DNA of 64,000 nt, taken from Typhlomys cinereus (lineage: Eukaryota > Chordata > Mammalia > Rodentia > Platacanthomyidae). This document shows positions 1 to 12,130 of the stretch, piece by piece. A program made the position numbers and the translations under genes. Every line of letters starts with the position of its first letter. Position 1 is the stretch's first letter. Location: NCBI GenBank assembly GCA_023101885.1, contig JALPQD010000404.1, positions 1,580,470 through 1,644,469 on the forward strand, read 5' to 3'. The notes under the pieces are model-generated. The model did not search any database and was not told where the DNA came from. It saw nothing but the letters and a program-made list of their open reading frames with translations.

Positions 1-48
1 GCTGTTCTAAGAGGTAAGTTCATACTTCTTAATGCCTACATCAGAAAA

Positions 49-2903
49 ATGGAAACATCAGAAATAAATAACTTAACAATGCAGCTTAAAGCTTTAGATA
101 CACTAGAGCAATCTGATCCCAAAAGTAGTCGAAGAGAGTTTAGCAAAATAAGGGGAGAAATATCTGAAATCGAGATTAAGAAAATGATAGAGAAAATCAA
201 CCAGTCAAAAAACTGGTTCTTTGAAAAAATCAATAAGATTGATACACCCCTAGCTAAATTAACCAAAAGCAAGAGAGAGAAATCCCAAGTCAACAAAATT
301 AGAAATGAAAATGGAGATATCACTACTGATACCCAAGAAATCCAGAGAATTATAACATCATATTTAAAAAACTTACACTCTGGGAAATTTGACAATACAA
401 AAGAGATGGATGAATTCCTAAGTAAACACAACTTACCTAAATTGAATCAGGAATTTGTGAATTATTTAAATAGTCTTATAATGTATAAGGAAATTTAGGA
501 AGTAATCTTGAAACTTCCCACAAAAAAATGTCCTGGACCAGATGGATTCAGCACAGAGTTCTACCAGACATTTAAGGAGTTAATAACACCAATACTCCTT
601 AAACTGTTCCATCAAATAGCAAAGGAAGGAACACTACCAAATTCCTTCTATGAAGCTAATATCGATTTAATCCCAAAACCTAATAAAGATTCACTTAAAA
701 AAGAAAACTATAAGCCAATTGCTCTGATGAACACAGATGCAAAAGTTCTCAACAAAGTCTTAGTAAATCGGATTCAAAAACATATCAAAAAGATCATTCA
801 TGGGGACCAACTAGGATTTATCCCTGGCACACAAGATTGGTTCAACATACGCAAATCAATAAATGTAATTCATCATATAAACCAGTCCAAAGTCCAAGAC
901 CACATGATACTCTGAATACATGCAGAAAAAGCTTTTGACAAGATCCAACAGCCTTTTATGATCAAAACGCTAGAAACAGTAGGAATGGAAGTAACCTTTA
1001 GCAATATAATAAAAGCTGTATACAAGCCCACAGCAAGGATTATGCACAATGGGGAAAAACTGGAAGCATTCCCACTTTGATCAGGAACTAGACAAGGCGG
1101 TCCACTGTCACCACTTCTATTCAATATTGTACTTGAAGTCTTAGCTGAAGCCATTAGACAAGAAATGGGCATAAAAGGGATTCAAATCGACAAGGAAGAA
1201 GTCAACCTATCCCTATTTGCAGATGACATGATCTTATATCTGAGTGATCCCAAAAACTCCACCAGGAAGCTCCTGGAATTAATTGAGAAGTTCATCAGGG
1301 TAGCAGGATAAAAAATAAATGTACAAAAATCAGTGGCTTTCCTATATGCCCAGAATGAAAGAAGTGAAAAAGCCCTGAGAGAAACAATCTCATTTACTAT
1401 AGCCCCTAAAAAAATGAAATACCTTGGTATAAACCTAACGAAGGAGGTAAAAGACCTTTACAATGAAAACTTTCAAACCCTAAAGAAAGAAATTACAGAA
1501 GAAACCAGAAGGCAGAAAGACTGCCCATGTTACTGGATTGGCAGAATCAATATTGTAAAAATGATCATGCTACCAATACGCAGATTTAATGCTATACCAA
1601 TCAAAATCCCAAAGAAATTCTTTAAAGAAGTTGACATAAATTCTCAAAATTCATATGGAGGCAAAAGACCCAGGATAGCAAAAACAATCCTAGGTAAGAA
1701 AAATACTGCTGGAGGTATCACCATACCAAACCTTAATCTATACTACAAATCCATAGTTATAAAAACAGCCTGGTACTGGCTCCAAAATAGACACACAGAT
1801 CAATGGATAAGGGTTGAAGACCCAGATATAAGCCCACAAAAATACAGCCATTTGATCTTTGACAAAGGGGCCCAAAGAATCCAATGGAAAAAGAACAACA
1901 TCTTCAACAAATGGTGCTGGCAAAACTAGATCTCCACATGTAGAAGATTAAAACTGGACCCGTACTTGTCACCTTGCACAAGACTTAATTCCAAATGGAA
2001 CAAGCACCTTGATATAAGGCCAGAGACTATAAAAACCATAGTTGAAAGGGTAGGGAATTCCCTCGAGCTGATTGGGCTAGGCCAACAGTTCCTAAACAGA
2101 CATCCAGTGGAAAAGTCACTGCTACCAACTCTCAACAGTTGGGATCTTGTGAAATTAAAGAGCTTCTGTTCAGATAAAGAGATTGTAACCCGAGCACAAA
2201 GGCCACCCACAGAATGGGAGAAAATCTTCACTAGCCACATATCAGATAGAACTCTGTTATCCAGAGTACACAAAGATCTTAGAAAACTAAACACCAAGGA
2301 AACTAATGGCCCAATTAAAAAATGGGCCCTTGAACTTAAAATAAACTTTACCAGGGATGAAATTAAAATGTCTAACAAATATCTTTAAAAATGCTGCACT
2401 TCCTTAGCCATCAAGGAAATGCAAATCAAAACTTCCCTGAGATATCCACAGTATGACCAACACCAAATGCTGCAGAGGATGTGGAGAGAGGTGAACTCTC
2501 CTACATTGCTGGTGGTAATGCAGGCTCATACAGCCACTCTGGTGAGCTGTCTGGAGATTCTTAAAGAAATTAAAGATTGAAATGTCATAGGACCCTGCGA
2601 TTTCACTTTTGGGAATAACCCCCCATGCAGCAGAGGTTCACCTTCCTAGCACAAGTGCGACCATGTTCATAGCAGCACTGTTTACAATAGCAAAGTCATG
2701 GAATCAACCCAAATGTCCAACAGTTGACGAGTGGATAAGTAAATGTGGTACATCTATACAATGGAGTACCACTCAGCCATCAAAAATGATGAATTACTGG
2801 AATTTGCCAGGAACTGGATGTCATTACAAACAATTATATGAGTGAAGTAATCCAGACCCAGAAAATTAAGCGCCATATGTACTCTTTAATAGGTGAATCC
2901 TAG
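49..2903 (+). pseudogene. L1 ORF2 pseudogene (reverse transcriptase region to C-terminus)
   Basis: ORF2p nicks DNA and reverse-transcribes L1 RNA at the nick. The part seen here covers the linker before RT, the RT domain and the C-terminal segment. The FADD catalytic box reads intact at 1216-1227, and the stretch TEWEKIFTSHISD (about 2209) is typical of the L1 C-terminal region. At least six nonsense codons in a single frame from 49 to 2388 show decay mainly by point mutation. The last 400 bases also carry indels. No promoter is present in this fragment. Confidence 0.93.
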
Positions 2904-3796
2904 TACCAAACCCACCCAGCCCACCTAGAGACACTGGACGATAAATCTCTGTAATACACTAATTGCAAGGAGTATGAACAGGAGGGATGTGGTAGGAGGG
3001 CCACATCAGAAACAAGGTGAGAGGGGACCATGTTACAGCAGAAAAAATAGGCCTCCATCAAGGACTGCAAGTAAGCAATGAGACATCTGGTTAAGTTCAC
3101 AGACTATTCGTTCCTGATCATTTACAACTGAGGGGGTGTGATCTCACCAGAAAGGGAGGGCATGTAGTCTGGCAGATAATAAGTAACCATTTTGCAAATG
3201 GGTGACTGACCCCTCCCTCATTGTGATTTTCTACTTTTATTACATCTACCTTTGAATATACTCCTAAAACAAGACTCTAGTTTAACAGCTTTTTATCTCT
3301 GGCCAGGGGGTGACATCCAATACCCATCAGGATGGAGTGAAGGGCATTGCAGGAGCAGCAAAACTGCAAAAGAAAATCATCAAACCATAATCCAGAACTT
3401 CAGAGACTCTATATCAACCACCTAGAAGTAGGCCAGCCTAATCTCTCCCCATATTGAGGCTCAGGGAAATTTACGGAAGAGGGGGCGGTAAGAGTGTAAG
3501 AGCACAAGGATGGGAGGAGCAATGATATGCAATACACTCCACACAAGTTAGGGCTGAAGCAATCATAATTGGACTTTGCATGCCCTGCACAATGTCCAAC
3601 ACACTATTGATCCCACAAAGTCTAGCATCTGCTAAAAGCACCAAGATCCTTGGAGGCAAGGGATTGACAGCCACAGTATTGTTCCTATGCTTAAGGGGAA
3701 CAAAGGAAAGGGCTCAGGGAAATGCCGCTGGGTCCTTGTACGTCATCGGAGAGGAGGACCCAGAGGAGAGTTTGGCATGCACATTAAAGGATTCTC

Positions 3797-3892
3797 CGGG
3801 GATTGGGGGAGGGGAGGCACTGGGGGGTGGGGAGGGAGGGGTGAGGGGAGGGTGAGCAGAGGGTTTGGGGGGAGGAGGAGGGAGTGAGGGAA
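3797..3892 (+). repeat. G-rich polypurine tract of the L1 3' UTR
   Basis: About 95 bases are almost entirely G and A on the + strand, with repeated runs of three to six Gs. The tract sits about 50 bases before the A-rich end of the L1. The same tract, in either orientation, recurs in the other L1 3' UTRs in this window. Several G-runs are spaced closely enough for a G-quadruplex in the sense strand or RNA, which is a known property of mammalian L1 3' UTRs. Confidence 0.85.
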
Positions 3893-3944
3893 CTACTGTA
3901 CCTATTAAGTTTGTATGAGCGGAAATAATAATAAAAAATGCTAA

Positions 3945-5925
3945 AAGAAATACTTATAAGTTTTTAACTATACTGACCTGATCCAGAAACCCTTCACTGA
4001 AGTACATCTAAATATGTTTCCATGGACATCCTAAATTTTTCTCATTTTGCAATATACCTTCCTCATCATCTTGAAAAAGAAGACTGTTTAGAAGCCCCGA
4101 GTGAGTGCAGTCATGGGGATAGTTGGATCTCCCTGATGCCTTTGACATGCCTACAGTGATTCAACCTTCTCCTATTCATCCTGCCCCTGAAAGTTTCAAT
4201 GTTTTCAAGAACGTCATGGACTTAGGACCACATATTAGAACTTGGGTGTGTGTAATTCACACCATATTAAATTTAGCACTGTAAAAACATTATTGAGCAT
4301 ACATCCACATGTAATTGAATTAATAAAATATTACTTCATTACTTTAAAACACTACCATCTCTGGGGAATTCTCCTCAAGCCTGTGCATTGACTAATGTAT
4401 GTTGCCTTCTCCTGAGATTCCTAAGTCATCATGCAATGAGAGCTGTGGTCCTGGATTTAGGAAAACCTCTCAAATGAAAGCTCTCTGCTGCTTTGATTGC
4501 ACCACACAATGAGATTGCCAAGGAGACTGATAAATGTTAACTCTTTCAATGAAGTTTTCAACCCATACAGTGAACTTGGTAATATTAAACCAACTGTAAA
4601 GCATGTGAAAAACAACTCAAATGCATACATTTCCCCTTTAAAATTACATGTATGAATGTGAAGGGTTCTGGACATTTAAAATCAATTTGACCTACATTTT
4701 TCATCTATTGCAGTAATTGTTGCTTACAAAACATGCTTTTCCTGTATCAGAATAGTGTTTATTGCCATCATGCCATATCATGAATAATAATTTAAGTACC
4801 TAATATTCACGTATTTGAAACCAGAGTTACAGACATTTTTCAATAACGGATTTTTTTCTTCCATATTCATGTAGTTCCAGTCATGTTTTCTAGCAGCAAC
4901 AAGTAATCAGGAAGGTTCCATTAGAATTCACCAGTGTGGTTCTCTCTATGCGTGTTTGTTTCAATATTTACTAAATTCTAGCACACCCTTAAAGAGATTT
5001 TCTCTCTATTTTCCAGTATCTATAGTTGAGTAGGAGAAGCATTTTGTTACTCAGGAACTCAAGGTTGAGTGATCAATCTATAATACATAGATATTGGAAG
5101 ACTAGAAAAATAAAATTGATAAAAGATCCATTTTTTCTGTAATAGGTTGAAATGTTAGCAAATAATACAAGGAAAACAATACTTACAATTTGATTTTTGT
5201 ATCTATCAAAAATTTTAGATCTATAGTTGTATTGTTTTTTAACTATTTCCACTAACCCCACTACTTCTTTGATATTTTTCAAATAAATAGAATGTGAAAA
5301 TATTCATTAAAGAATCATGACTTAGATACATTCAGTTACAAACATTGCAAATAACATTTTGGCATATATAGTTTAAAAGAAGATGAAACTTCTAGTGACA
5401 ACTATTTGAAATAGAAAAACAGGATATATTCCGACATAATTAAATATAAATTTTGTAGCAAGACAAATATACTCGAATGCACTGGTGGTCACACACACTC
5501 AAAAATCTGAAACTCAGGGATCATGAGTAGCATGAGAAAATTGTTATGGAAAAAAAAGCCTATGTCAAAATAAATCCAAACCACAAGAAAAGGTGTGAAA
5601 TAACTAAAGGAGGCCTATGCAAAATGAGTATTAAAGCATGATGTCTAATAGAAACAGAAAACAAGAAAAGATTCAATATAACGAACATTTATGTGACTGA
5701 GAATTTATAAATATACTACATATGTTTTCATATTTAATGCCCATTATAAAAACATTCACTTATTTTTTATAATTTTGAGTTTTGATTTAGAGTTTAAAAT
5801 TTTATGCTATGCATGATGAGTTTATATCTTATTTAAAAATATATGGATAATGTCAATGAGATCATTCTATAGCTAACTTGATGTACAAATACAAATATGA
5901 CAATATTTTTAATTTTACCAATTTT
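3945..5925. other. A/T-rich intergenic DNA, no gene seen
   Basis: About 2 kb of A/T-rich sequence. The longest open frames (69-72 codons) have no recognisable domain and look random. No clear repeat family was recognised. Confidence 0.6.
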
Positions 5926-6490
5926 ACAAGCTCAATGAGTAGGTATACTTATTCCTCTCCTTCCATCTTCCCCTCCTCCCTCCCTTCTCTCCTTCTGTTT
6001 CCCCATCACTCCTTCTCTCCACCTTTCCTCCCTCCCTCCTATCTCTTGGGGTTTCCCCTCTGCCCCCTCCCACCTTCCTGCTCATACATTATATGGGCCC
6101 TGGAATTCACTCTGAATTGTTTACTCTAGTGGGGTGTCATGTCTCTATGGCAGACAAGGGAACCCCCTCTTGGGCCTTCCTGTAATGTGGGTACTCACCT
6201 TTACCTGTCTAACCCCTTGTCTCTAGGATCCTACTTCAGGAAACCATCTCCCCTGAGATTCTCACTAGTATAAGGGGGCTTATTGACATGTCAGTCATTG
6301 TACAGGTCAGGTTCCTGGCTACCGCAGCCCAGTCTTGAGTGGAGTATCTTGTACAGTGGTGGACTTCCCCATTTTTAGGCTCTTATAGTCTTACCACCCC
6401 CTCTTCCACAAGGTTTCTTGAGCTTTAGGATGGGGATAAATTTGGGCTTTTTAGTTCTGGGTGAGCATTGTAGGATCACTAGTATTCTGT
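5926..6490 (-). mobile_element. L1 3' UTR fragment (5'-truncated)
   Basis: Read on the - strand, this carries the same 3' UTR blocks as the other L1s, ending in the polypurine tract (pyrimidine-rich on + at 5950-6090). Divergence from the young copies is clear, so it belongs to an older subfamily, the one with the 'acaagctcaat' 3' terminus. Only the 3' UTR remains. Confidence 0.8.
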
Positions 6491-6765
6491 ATGTACGTTT
6501 CATTGAAATATAGGAGAAATACTTCACCCCAATAAAGCACATCATATGTGGTGACAGTTTGAAAAGTAGTCCTCATAGCAATATGTATGTGACAGAGTTG
6601 AATTATATAGAAATAATAAAGTTCAGAGTATACATCAGATATTTTAAATAATGCAAACCATAAATTGAAATCTTTCATCCAAATAGCATCATTAATATAA
6701 TTAATTTGCATGGAATATGGTTTCAAAATAAGTGAGTGATGTTAGCTTGAAGAAATGTTATTATC

Positions 6766-6907
6766 ACATTAAAGGATGCTCCAGGGGTGGGGGGAGGGGG
6801 GAATGGAAGGAGAAAAGGGGGGAGGGAGCAAAGGGGTCTGGGGAGGGGTGGAGGGAGGGAAGGTATCATGGTACCTATTAAGTTTGTATGAGTGGAAAAA
6901 ATAAATT
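6766..6907 (+). mobile_element. Short L1 3' end
   Basis: The last ~140 bases of an L1 in + orientation: an 'acattaaaggatgctcc' block, a G-rich polypurine stretch, 'tacctattaag' plus 'tttgtatgagtgg', then an A-rich tail. It is an extremely 5'-truncated insertion. Confidence 0.8.
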
Positions 6908-7835
6908 AATAGACAGAGAAGAAAAAAACAAAAAAGTAATTATATCCATAATGTTTTTAGATGTTATAAGATTTAAATATATGAATCTCTTCTAAGAAAA
7001 AAAACAATTGAAATAAAAATAATAAATTTTCCTGGCAAAATAAAAGTTGATAATATGTTAATTATGTTAATTACTTTGATAAAATTAAGTTAAAATGTTG
7101 AAAAATATTTACAGAAATTTCGACTATGTTCAAAATGAAAATATGTGACATCAATGTGCACATATCATTCTGAAAGTTCAGAATGAAAATGAAAACATTG
7201 TTACAAAAATGGACAGGAATTGCAAAGGTGGGGAGTCAGTGACAAACACTCAATTGTATAAAAGGAAACTTCCTAATAAAAAGAAATATTCCACAAACCT
7301 AAAATATATCGCTTTTTCTATTTTCATGTTTTAAAAGGTGCTTTAATAAAAATTCTACAAGTTGCTTTCCCGTGGTAACTGTTTAATCTTCTTTAATTTA
7401 ATATTTATACAAACATGATTCTTCTGATCATAAGCAAAATTGGAAAAAACACTGGACTTACAAATAAAATTCAAAAGACATTTTTCAATTCATATCATCT
7501 ACTCAAAATGAGATTAATATTATAAAAAGCTGGAGAGACAAACTTGGGTTCATGGAATGGAATGAAGTGAACATAAAACAAATTTAAAAACTATCACAAA
7601 TAAAACAAACACATTAAAATGATAGTAAATGACATGTGTCATTTAATTTCTACTGATGTGTACATATAGGTTTTCTGCATTTGGAATATATCACTATAGG
7701 TAGTTGATCATTTGCATCTGTAGCAGTAATGTAAAGTATATTATTAGAATGTGATTCCCAGAACTAGTGGTGGCAGCAGACTTTGGATGAAAGGGAAAAC
7801 AGGTGAGGCTCATAGCTGCATTCATGTTTAACCAG
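6908..7835. other. A/T-rich DNA upstream of the V2R exon
   Basis: About 0.9 kb with no open frame of interest. I looked for the preceding V2R exon, a short cysteine-rich exon, in + orientation and did not find it. Confidence 0.5.
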
Positions 7836-8746
7836 ATGTGAACCAGTGTGTGAAGTGCCAAGAGAGTCAGTATGCAAACTCAGAGCAGAATAGCTGCATC
7901 CAGAAAGCTGTCATCTTTCTGTCCTATGAAGACCCCATTGGGGATGACACTCACAGGCACAGCCCTGGTTTTCTCTGCACTTACTGTTGATGTTCCTGGA
8001 ATTTTTGTGAATCAAAGAGAGACAGCTGCTGTCAAGGCCAACCACCAGGCTCTCCGTTATATCCTGCTCATCAGTCTCATCCTCTGTTTCCTCTACTCCT
8101 TGCTTTCCATTGGCCATACCAACAGGGTCACCTGCATCCTGCAGCAGCACACATTTGGGGTTCTGTTCATTGTGGCTCTTTCCACTGTCTTGGCCAAAGT
8201 CATAACTGTACTTATGGCTTTCAGGGCTACAATTCCAGGCAGAACGATTACATGGTTGATGGAATCAAGAGCTCCTAATTTCATTATTTCTTTCTGCATC
8301 CTGATCCAACTTATTCTCTGTGGCTTATGCTCTAGGAACTTTCCTCCCTTCATTGATATGGGTGCTCACTCTGAACATAGCCACATTATCACTGTGTGTC
8401 ACAAAGGCTCAGTCATTGCCTTTGACTGTGTCCTGGGATATCATTGTTCCTTGGTTCTTGGGAGCTAAATAATAGTGTTCTTATCCAGGAACCTGCCTGA
8501 CACAATCAGTGAAGCCAAGTTCCTGACTTCAGCATGGTGATGTTCTGCAGTGTCTGGATCACCTTCCTGCCTGTCTATCACAGCACCAAGTGTAAGGTCA
8601 TAGTGGATATGGAAGGCTTCTCTATATTGGCTTACTATGCAGGGCTCCTTGGTTGCATCTTTGCACCAAAGTGCTACAACATCTTATTAAAACCAGAAAA
8701 AAACTCAATTCTTCACATCAGGAACAAAAGTGTCTATGCAAAATAA
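7836..8746 (+). pseudogene. Vomeronasal type-2 receptor (V2R) seven-transmembrane exon, pseudogene
   Basis: V2Rs are class C GPCRs of the vomeronasal organ that detect peptide and protein pheromones. This piece matches their last exon. It starts after a usable acceptor AG (7834-7835) with the end of the cysteine-rich region (QCVKCQESQYAN), then SYEDP and seven hydrophobic segments. Characteristic stretches include [58 protein letters not shown] and [13 protein letters not shown]. It is broken by an extra base near 7935, an in-frame TAA at 8466-8468 and a one-base deletion near 8527. The reading ends at the natural-looking stop 8744-8746. No other exon of this gene is seen on the + strand nearby. 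Family assignment is firm; the exact V2R subfamily is unknown. Confidence 0.93.
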
Positions 8747-8984
8747 TCATCTTGAAACATAACTCACATATTTATTAAATTAAACAGAAGTCTCAAAGTA
8801 CATGTACATCTTTCTTACACATGTACTATTATTTTATTTTTCTCCTTTAGTAAATGTCATTTTGTTATCTGATTAAATTATTCTGGCCTGCATCCTTCCA
8901 TTTTATTCATATTTGAAATCCTTGTTACAGTGGTATGTAAGGTCCACATATGACTAATTACTCACTGCATAGGATCTCAATCCC

Positions 8985-9221
8985 CCTTATTGTCAGGGAA
9001 CATATATTGGTATTGTTGACCTGTCTAAATGACAGTGGGCAGGGGGAAAATTGACACTAGACAGGAACAGATGTCTTAGTTTTAACTATAATTACTTGAT
9101 AGTAAGCTACCACCTAAGCCCTTCTTATTACACCCTTAGATATAAAAGCTCTCAGCCCTCAACCTAAATGCTAAATGCACCCTATTGCAATGGAAGATTA
9201 CTGAAGGAAAGAACCAAATCT
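8985..9221 (+). mobile_element. Old L1 3' UTR, left part (split by a younger L1)
   Basis: The sequence resembles the 3' UTR of an older rodent L1 lineage and continues at 12441 after the inserted L1 (-). The phrase 'ccctattgcaatggaaga' near 9180 has a diverged counterpart near 32430. Identification rests on this weak similarity and on continuity across the insertion. Confidence 0.45.
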
Positions 9222-10204
9222 TTTTTTTTTGGTCAATTTTTTAAATTTTATTTATTTTTTCCACTCATACAAACTTGATAGATACCCCATTCCACACCTT
9301 CCCTCCACCCCGACCTGGATCACCATGCTCCCTCCCACCTTTTCTCCTTCCTTCCCCCCTTTCTCCCCGTGCCCCTTCCCCCCATTCCTGGAACATCCTT
9401 TATTGTGCATGTCAAACTTCCCTTTGTGTCTTCCTCTCAGATGAGTTGTTAGGACTCAGTAGCATTGCCTAGAGCTCTTTCTTGTATTCCCCTTTAGTAA
9501 GGAAGACTACTGTTCTGTTTAATCTCTTGCCTCTAATGATCCTAGTGCCTGTGATCCATGTTAAACTTTGGTTGGTCAATGATATGTTGGTCACTGCACA
9601 GATCATGCAAAGTCCTATTATGATTACTTCAGCCCTAACTTGTTTGGAGTATCTTACATATCTTTGTTCTTCCCCATCTTTTGGATCTTAAAATCTTACC
9701 TCCCCCTCTTCTGCAGATTTCCCTGATGGGGAGTGATTAGGCTGACCTGATTTCTGGTGATTAATGTAGGGTCTCTGATGTTCTGAATTATGGTTTGTTG
9801 TTTTTTTTTCTTCCAGTTTTGCTGTTCCTGCACTGCCCTTGACTCCCTCCTGATTGGTATTGGATGTCACCTCCTAGACTAAAAGGCTGTGATAGAGACT
9901 TATTATAAGTGTAGATTCCAAGGTAGATGGAATAAGAGTAGGAGACCATGGTGAGGGGGGTCAGTCTCCCATTTGCAGGATGGTTACTTTCTATCTGCCA
10001 GACTCTATGCCCTCCCTTTATGTTGAGATTAAACCCCATCAGTTGTAAATGACCAGGAAGGAAAGTGAGTGAGCTTAACTAGATATCTCATGAATTACTT
10101 GAGGTACTTGATGGTGGTGTTCCTTCCTGTTTATAATCTTTGCAATTACTGAAGGTATTACAAAGATTTATCTTTGAGTGTGTCACTAAGTGGGTTTCAT
10201 TCTA

Positions 10205-12120
10205 GGATCCACTTGTAGGGAGTACATAAGGTGCTTAATTTTCTGTGTCTGGGATACTTCACTCAATATAATTGCTTCTAATTCCATCCATTTCCCAGCA
10301 AATTTAATTAATTCATCATTTTTGATGGTTGAGTAGTATTCCATTGTATAAAGGTACCACATTTTCCTTATTCACTTGTTAACTGTTGGGAATTTGGGTT
10401 GATTCCATGACTTTGCTATTGTAAACAGTCCTGCTATGAACATGGTCCTGCCTGTGCTATCCAGGTGAATTTTTGCTGCAGAGGGGATTATTCCCAATAG
10501 TGGAATAGCAGGGTCATATGGCATTTCATTCTTTAACATTTTTAGAATCACCAGAGTGTTGTATAAGCCTGCATTCCCGTGAACAATGTAGGAGAGTTCC
10601 TTCTCTCCACATCCTCTCCAGCATTTGGTGTTGTTTGTATTGCGGATTATTGGCATACTGACCAGGGTGAGAAGATATCCCAGGGAGGTTTTGATTTGCA
10701 TTTCCTTGATGGCTAAGGATGTGGAGCATTTTTAAAGATATTTGTCAGACATTTCAATTTCGTCCCTGGTAAAGTTCTTTTAAGTTCCAAGGCCCATTTT
10801 TTAATTCGGCCATTTGTTTCCTTGGTGTTTAGTTCTCTAAGTTCTTTGTGAACTCTGGATAATAGAGCTCTATCAGACATGTAGTTAGTCAAGATTTTCT
10901 CCCATTCTGTGGGTTGCCTTTGAGCTCGTGATACAATCTCTTCATCTGAACAGAAGCTCTTTAATTTCATAAGATCCCATCTGGTGAGTGTCGGTTGTAG
11001 TGACTGTGCTATTGGATTTCTGTTTAGGAACTGTTGGCCTAGTCCAGTCAGCTCGAAGTAGTTCCCTACCTTTTCAACTAAGGTTTTTATAGTCTCTGGC
11101 CTTATATTGAGGTTCTTGATCGATTTGGAATTAAGTCCTTTACATGGTGACAAGTACTGGACCAGTTTTAATCTTCTGCATGTGGATATCCAGTTTTTCC
11201 AGCACCATTTGTTGAAGATGCTGTTCTATTTTCATTGGAATTTTTGGGCCCCTTTATCAAAGATCAAATGGCTGTAATTGTGTGGGCTTATATCTGGGTC
11301 TTCAACCCTTATCCATTGATCTGTGTGACTATTTTGGAGCCAGTACCAGGCTGTTTTTATAACTATGGATTTGTAGTATAGATTAAGGTTTGGTATGGTG
11401 ATACCTCCAGCAGAGTTTTTGTTACTCAGGATTGTTTTTGCTATCCTGGATCTTTTGCCTCCATATGAATTTTGAGAATTTATGTCAACTTCTTTAAAGA
11501 ATTTCTTTGGGATTTTGATTGGTATAGCATTAAATCTGCGTATTGCCTTTGGTAGCATGATCATTTTTACAATATTGATCCTGCCAATCCAGTAACATGG
11601 GCAGTCTTTCTGCCTTCTGTTTTCTTCTGTAATTTCTTTCTTTAGGTTTTTAAATTTTCATTGTAATGGTTTCTTACTTCCTTGGTTATGTTTATACCAG
11701 GGCATTTCATTTTTTTAGGGGCTGTAGTAAATGGGATTGTTTCTCTCAGGGCTTTTTCACTTCTTTCATTCTGGGCATATAGGAAAGCCACTGATTTTTG
11801 TACGTTTATTTTTTTATCCTGCTACCCTGCTGAACTTCTCAATTAGTTCCAGGAGCTTCCTGGTGGAGTTTTTGGGATCACTCAGATATAAGATCATGCC
11901 ATCTTCAAATAGAGATAACTTGACTTCTTCCTTGCCTATTTTACTCCCTTTTGTCTTCCTTTCTTGTCTTATGGCTTCAGCTAAGACTTCAAGTACAATA
12001 TTGAATAGAAGTGGTGAGAGTGGACAGCCTTGTGTAGTTCCTGATTGATGCATAAATGCTTCAAGTTTTTCCCCATTGAGTATAATCCTTGCTGTTGGCT
12101 TGTATTATACACATTTTATT
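10205..12120 (-). pseudogene. L1 ORF2 pseudogene (RT domain to C-terminus)
   Basis: Read on the - strand, the RT block [20 protein letters not shown] (about 12040) is followed by a catalytic box changed from FADD to FEDG (11909-11898), which removes a metal-binding aspartate. Further blocks are MIMLPKAIRRFNAIPIK, the TEWEKILTNYMSD region and the C-terminal [12 protein letters not shown] stretch with [19 protein letters not shown]. The frame shifts near 11600, 11190 and 10710. The protein would be inactive. Confidence 0.92.
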
Positions 12121-12130
12121 ATGTTGATCA

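Larger units (their letters stand above)
1..3940 (+). mobile_element. LINE-1 element (ORF2 part and 3' UTR), enters from left edge
   Basis: One reading frame gives L1 ORF2 protein from the region between endonuclease and reverse transcriptase to near the C-terminus. Visible motifs are CPGPDGFS (about 530), a [13 protein letters not shown] block (about 1090) and the catalytic FADD at 1216-1227. The frame is broken by in-frame stops at 496-498, 913-915, 1078-1080, 1309-1311, 1927-1929 and 2386-2388, and a shift after about 2480 moves the terminal part to another frame, so it cannot make active ORF2p. ORF2 ends near 2903. A roughly 1 kb 3' UTR follows, with a G-rich polypurine tract and an A-rich end near 3938. 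The start of the element lies outside the window. Confidence 0.95.

Noticed and set aside
3580..3887. Glycine-rich open frames over the G-rich tract
   Set aside because: Produced by the polypurine tract of the L1 3' UTR; the same happens at 48618-48875 and 30013-30242.
7911..8353. Open frames on the - strand across the V2R exon (79 and 86 codons)
   Set aside because: They are antisense to a clear V2R seven-transmembrane reading on the + strand and have no motif of their own.
7872..8468. Idea that this GPCR piece is a V1R (single-exon vomeronasal receptor)
   Set aside because: The order [35 protein letters not shown] and the preceding cysteine-rich end are specific to V2R last exons.
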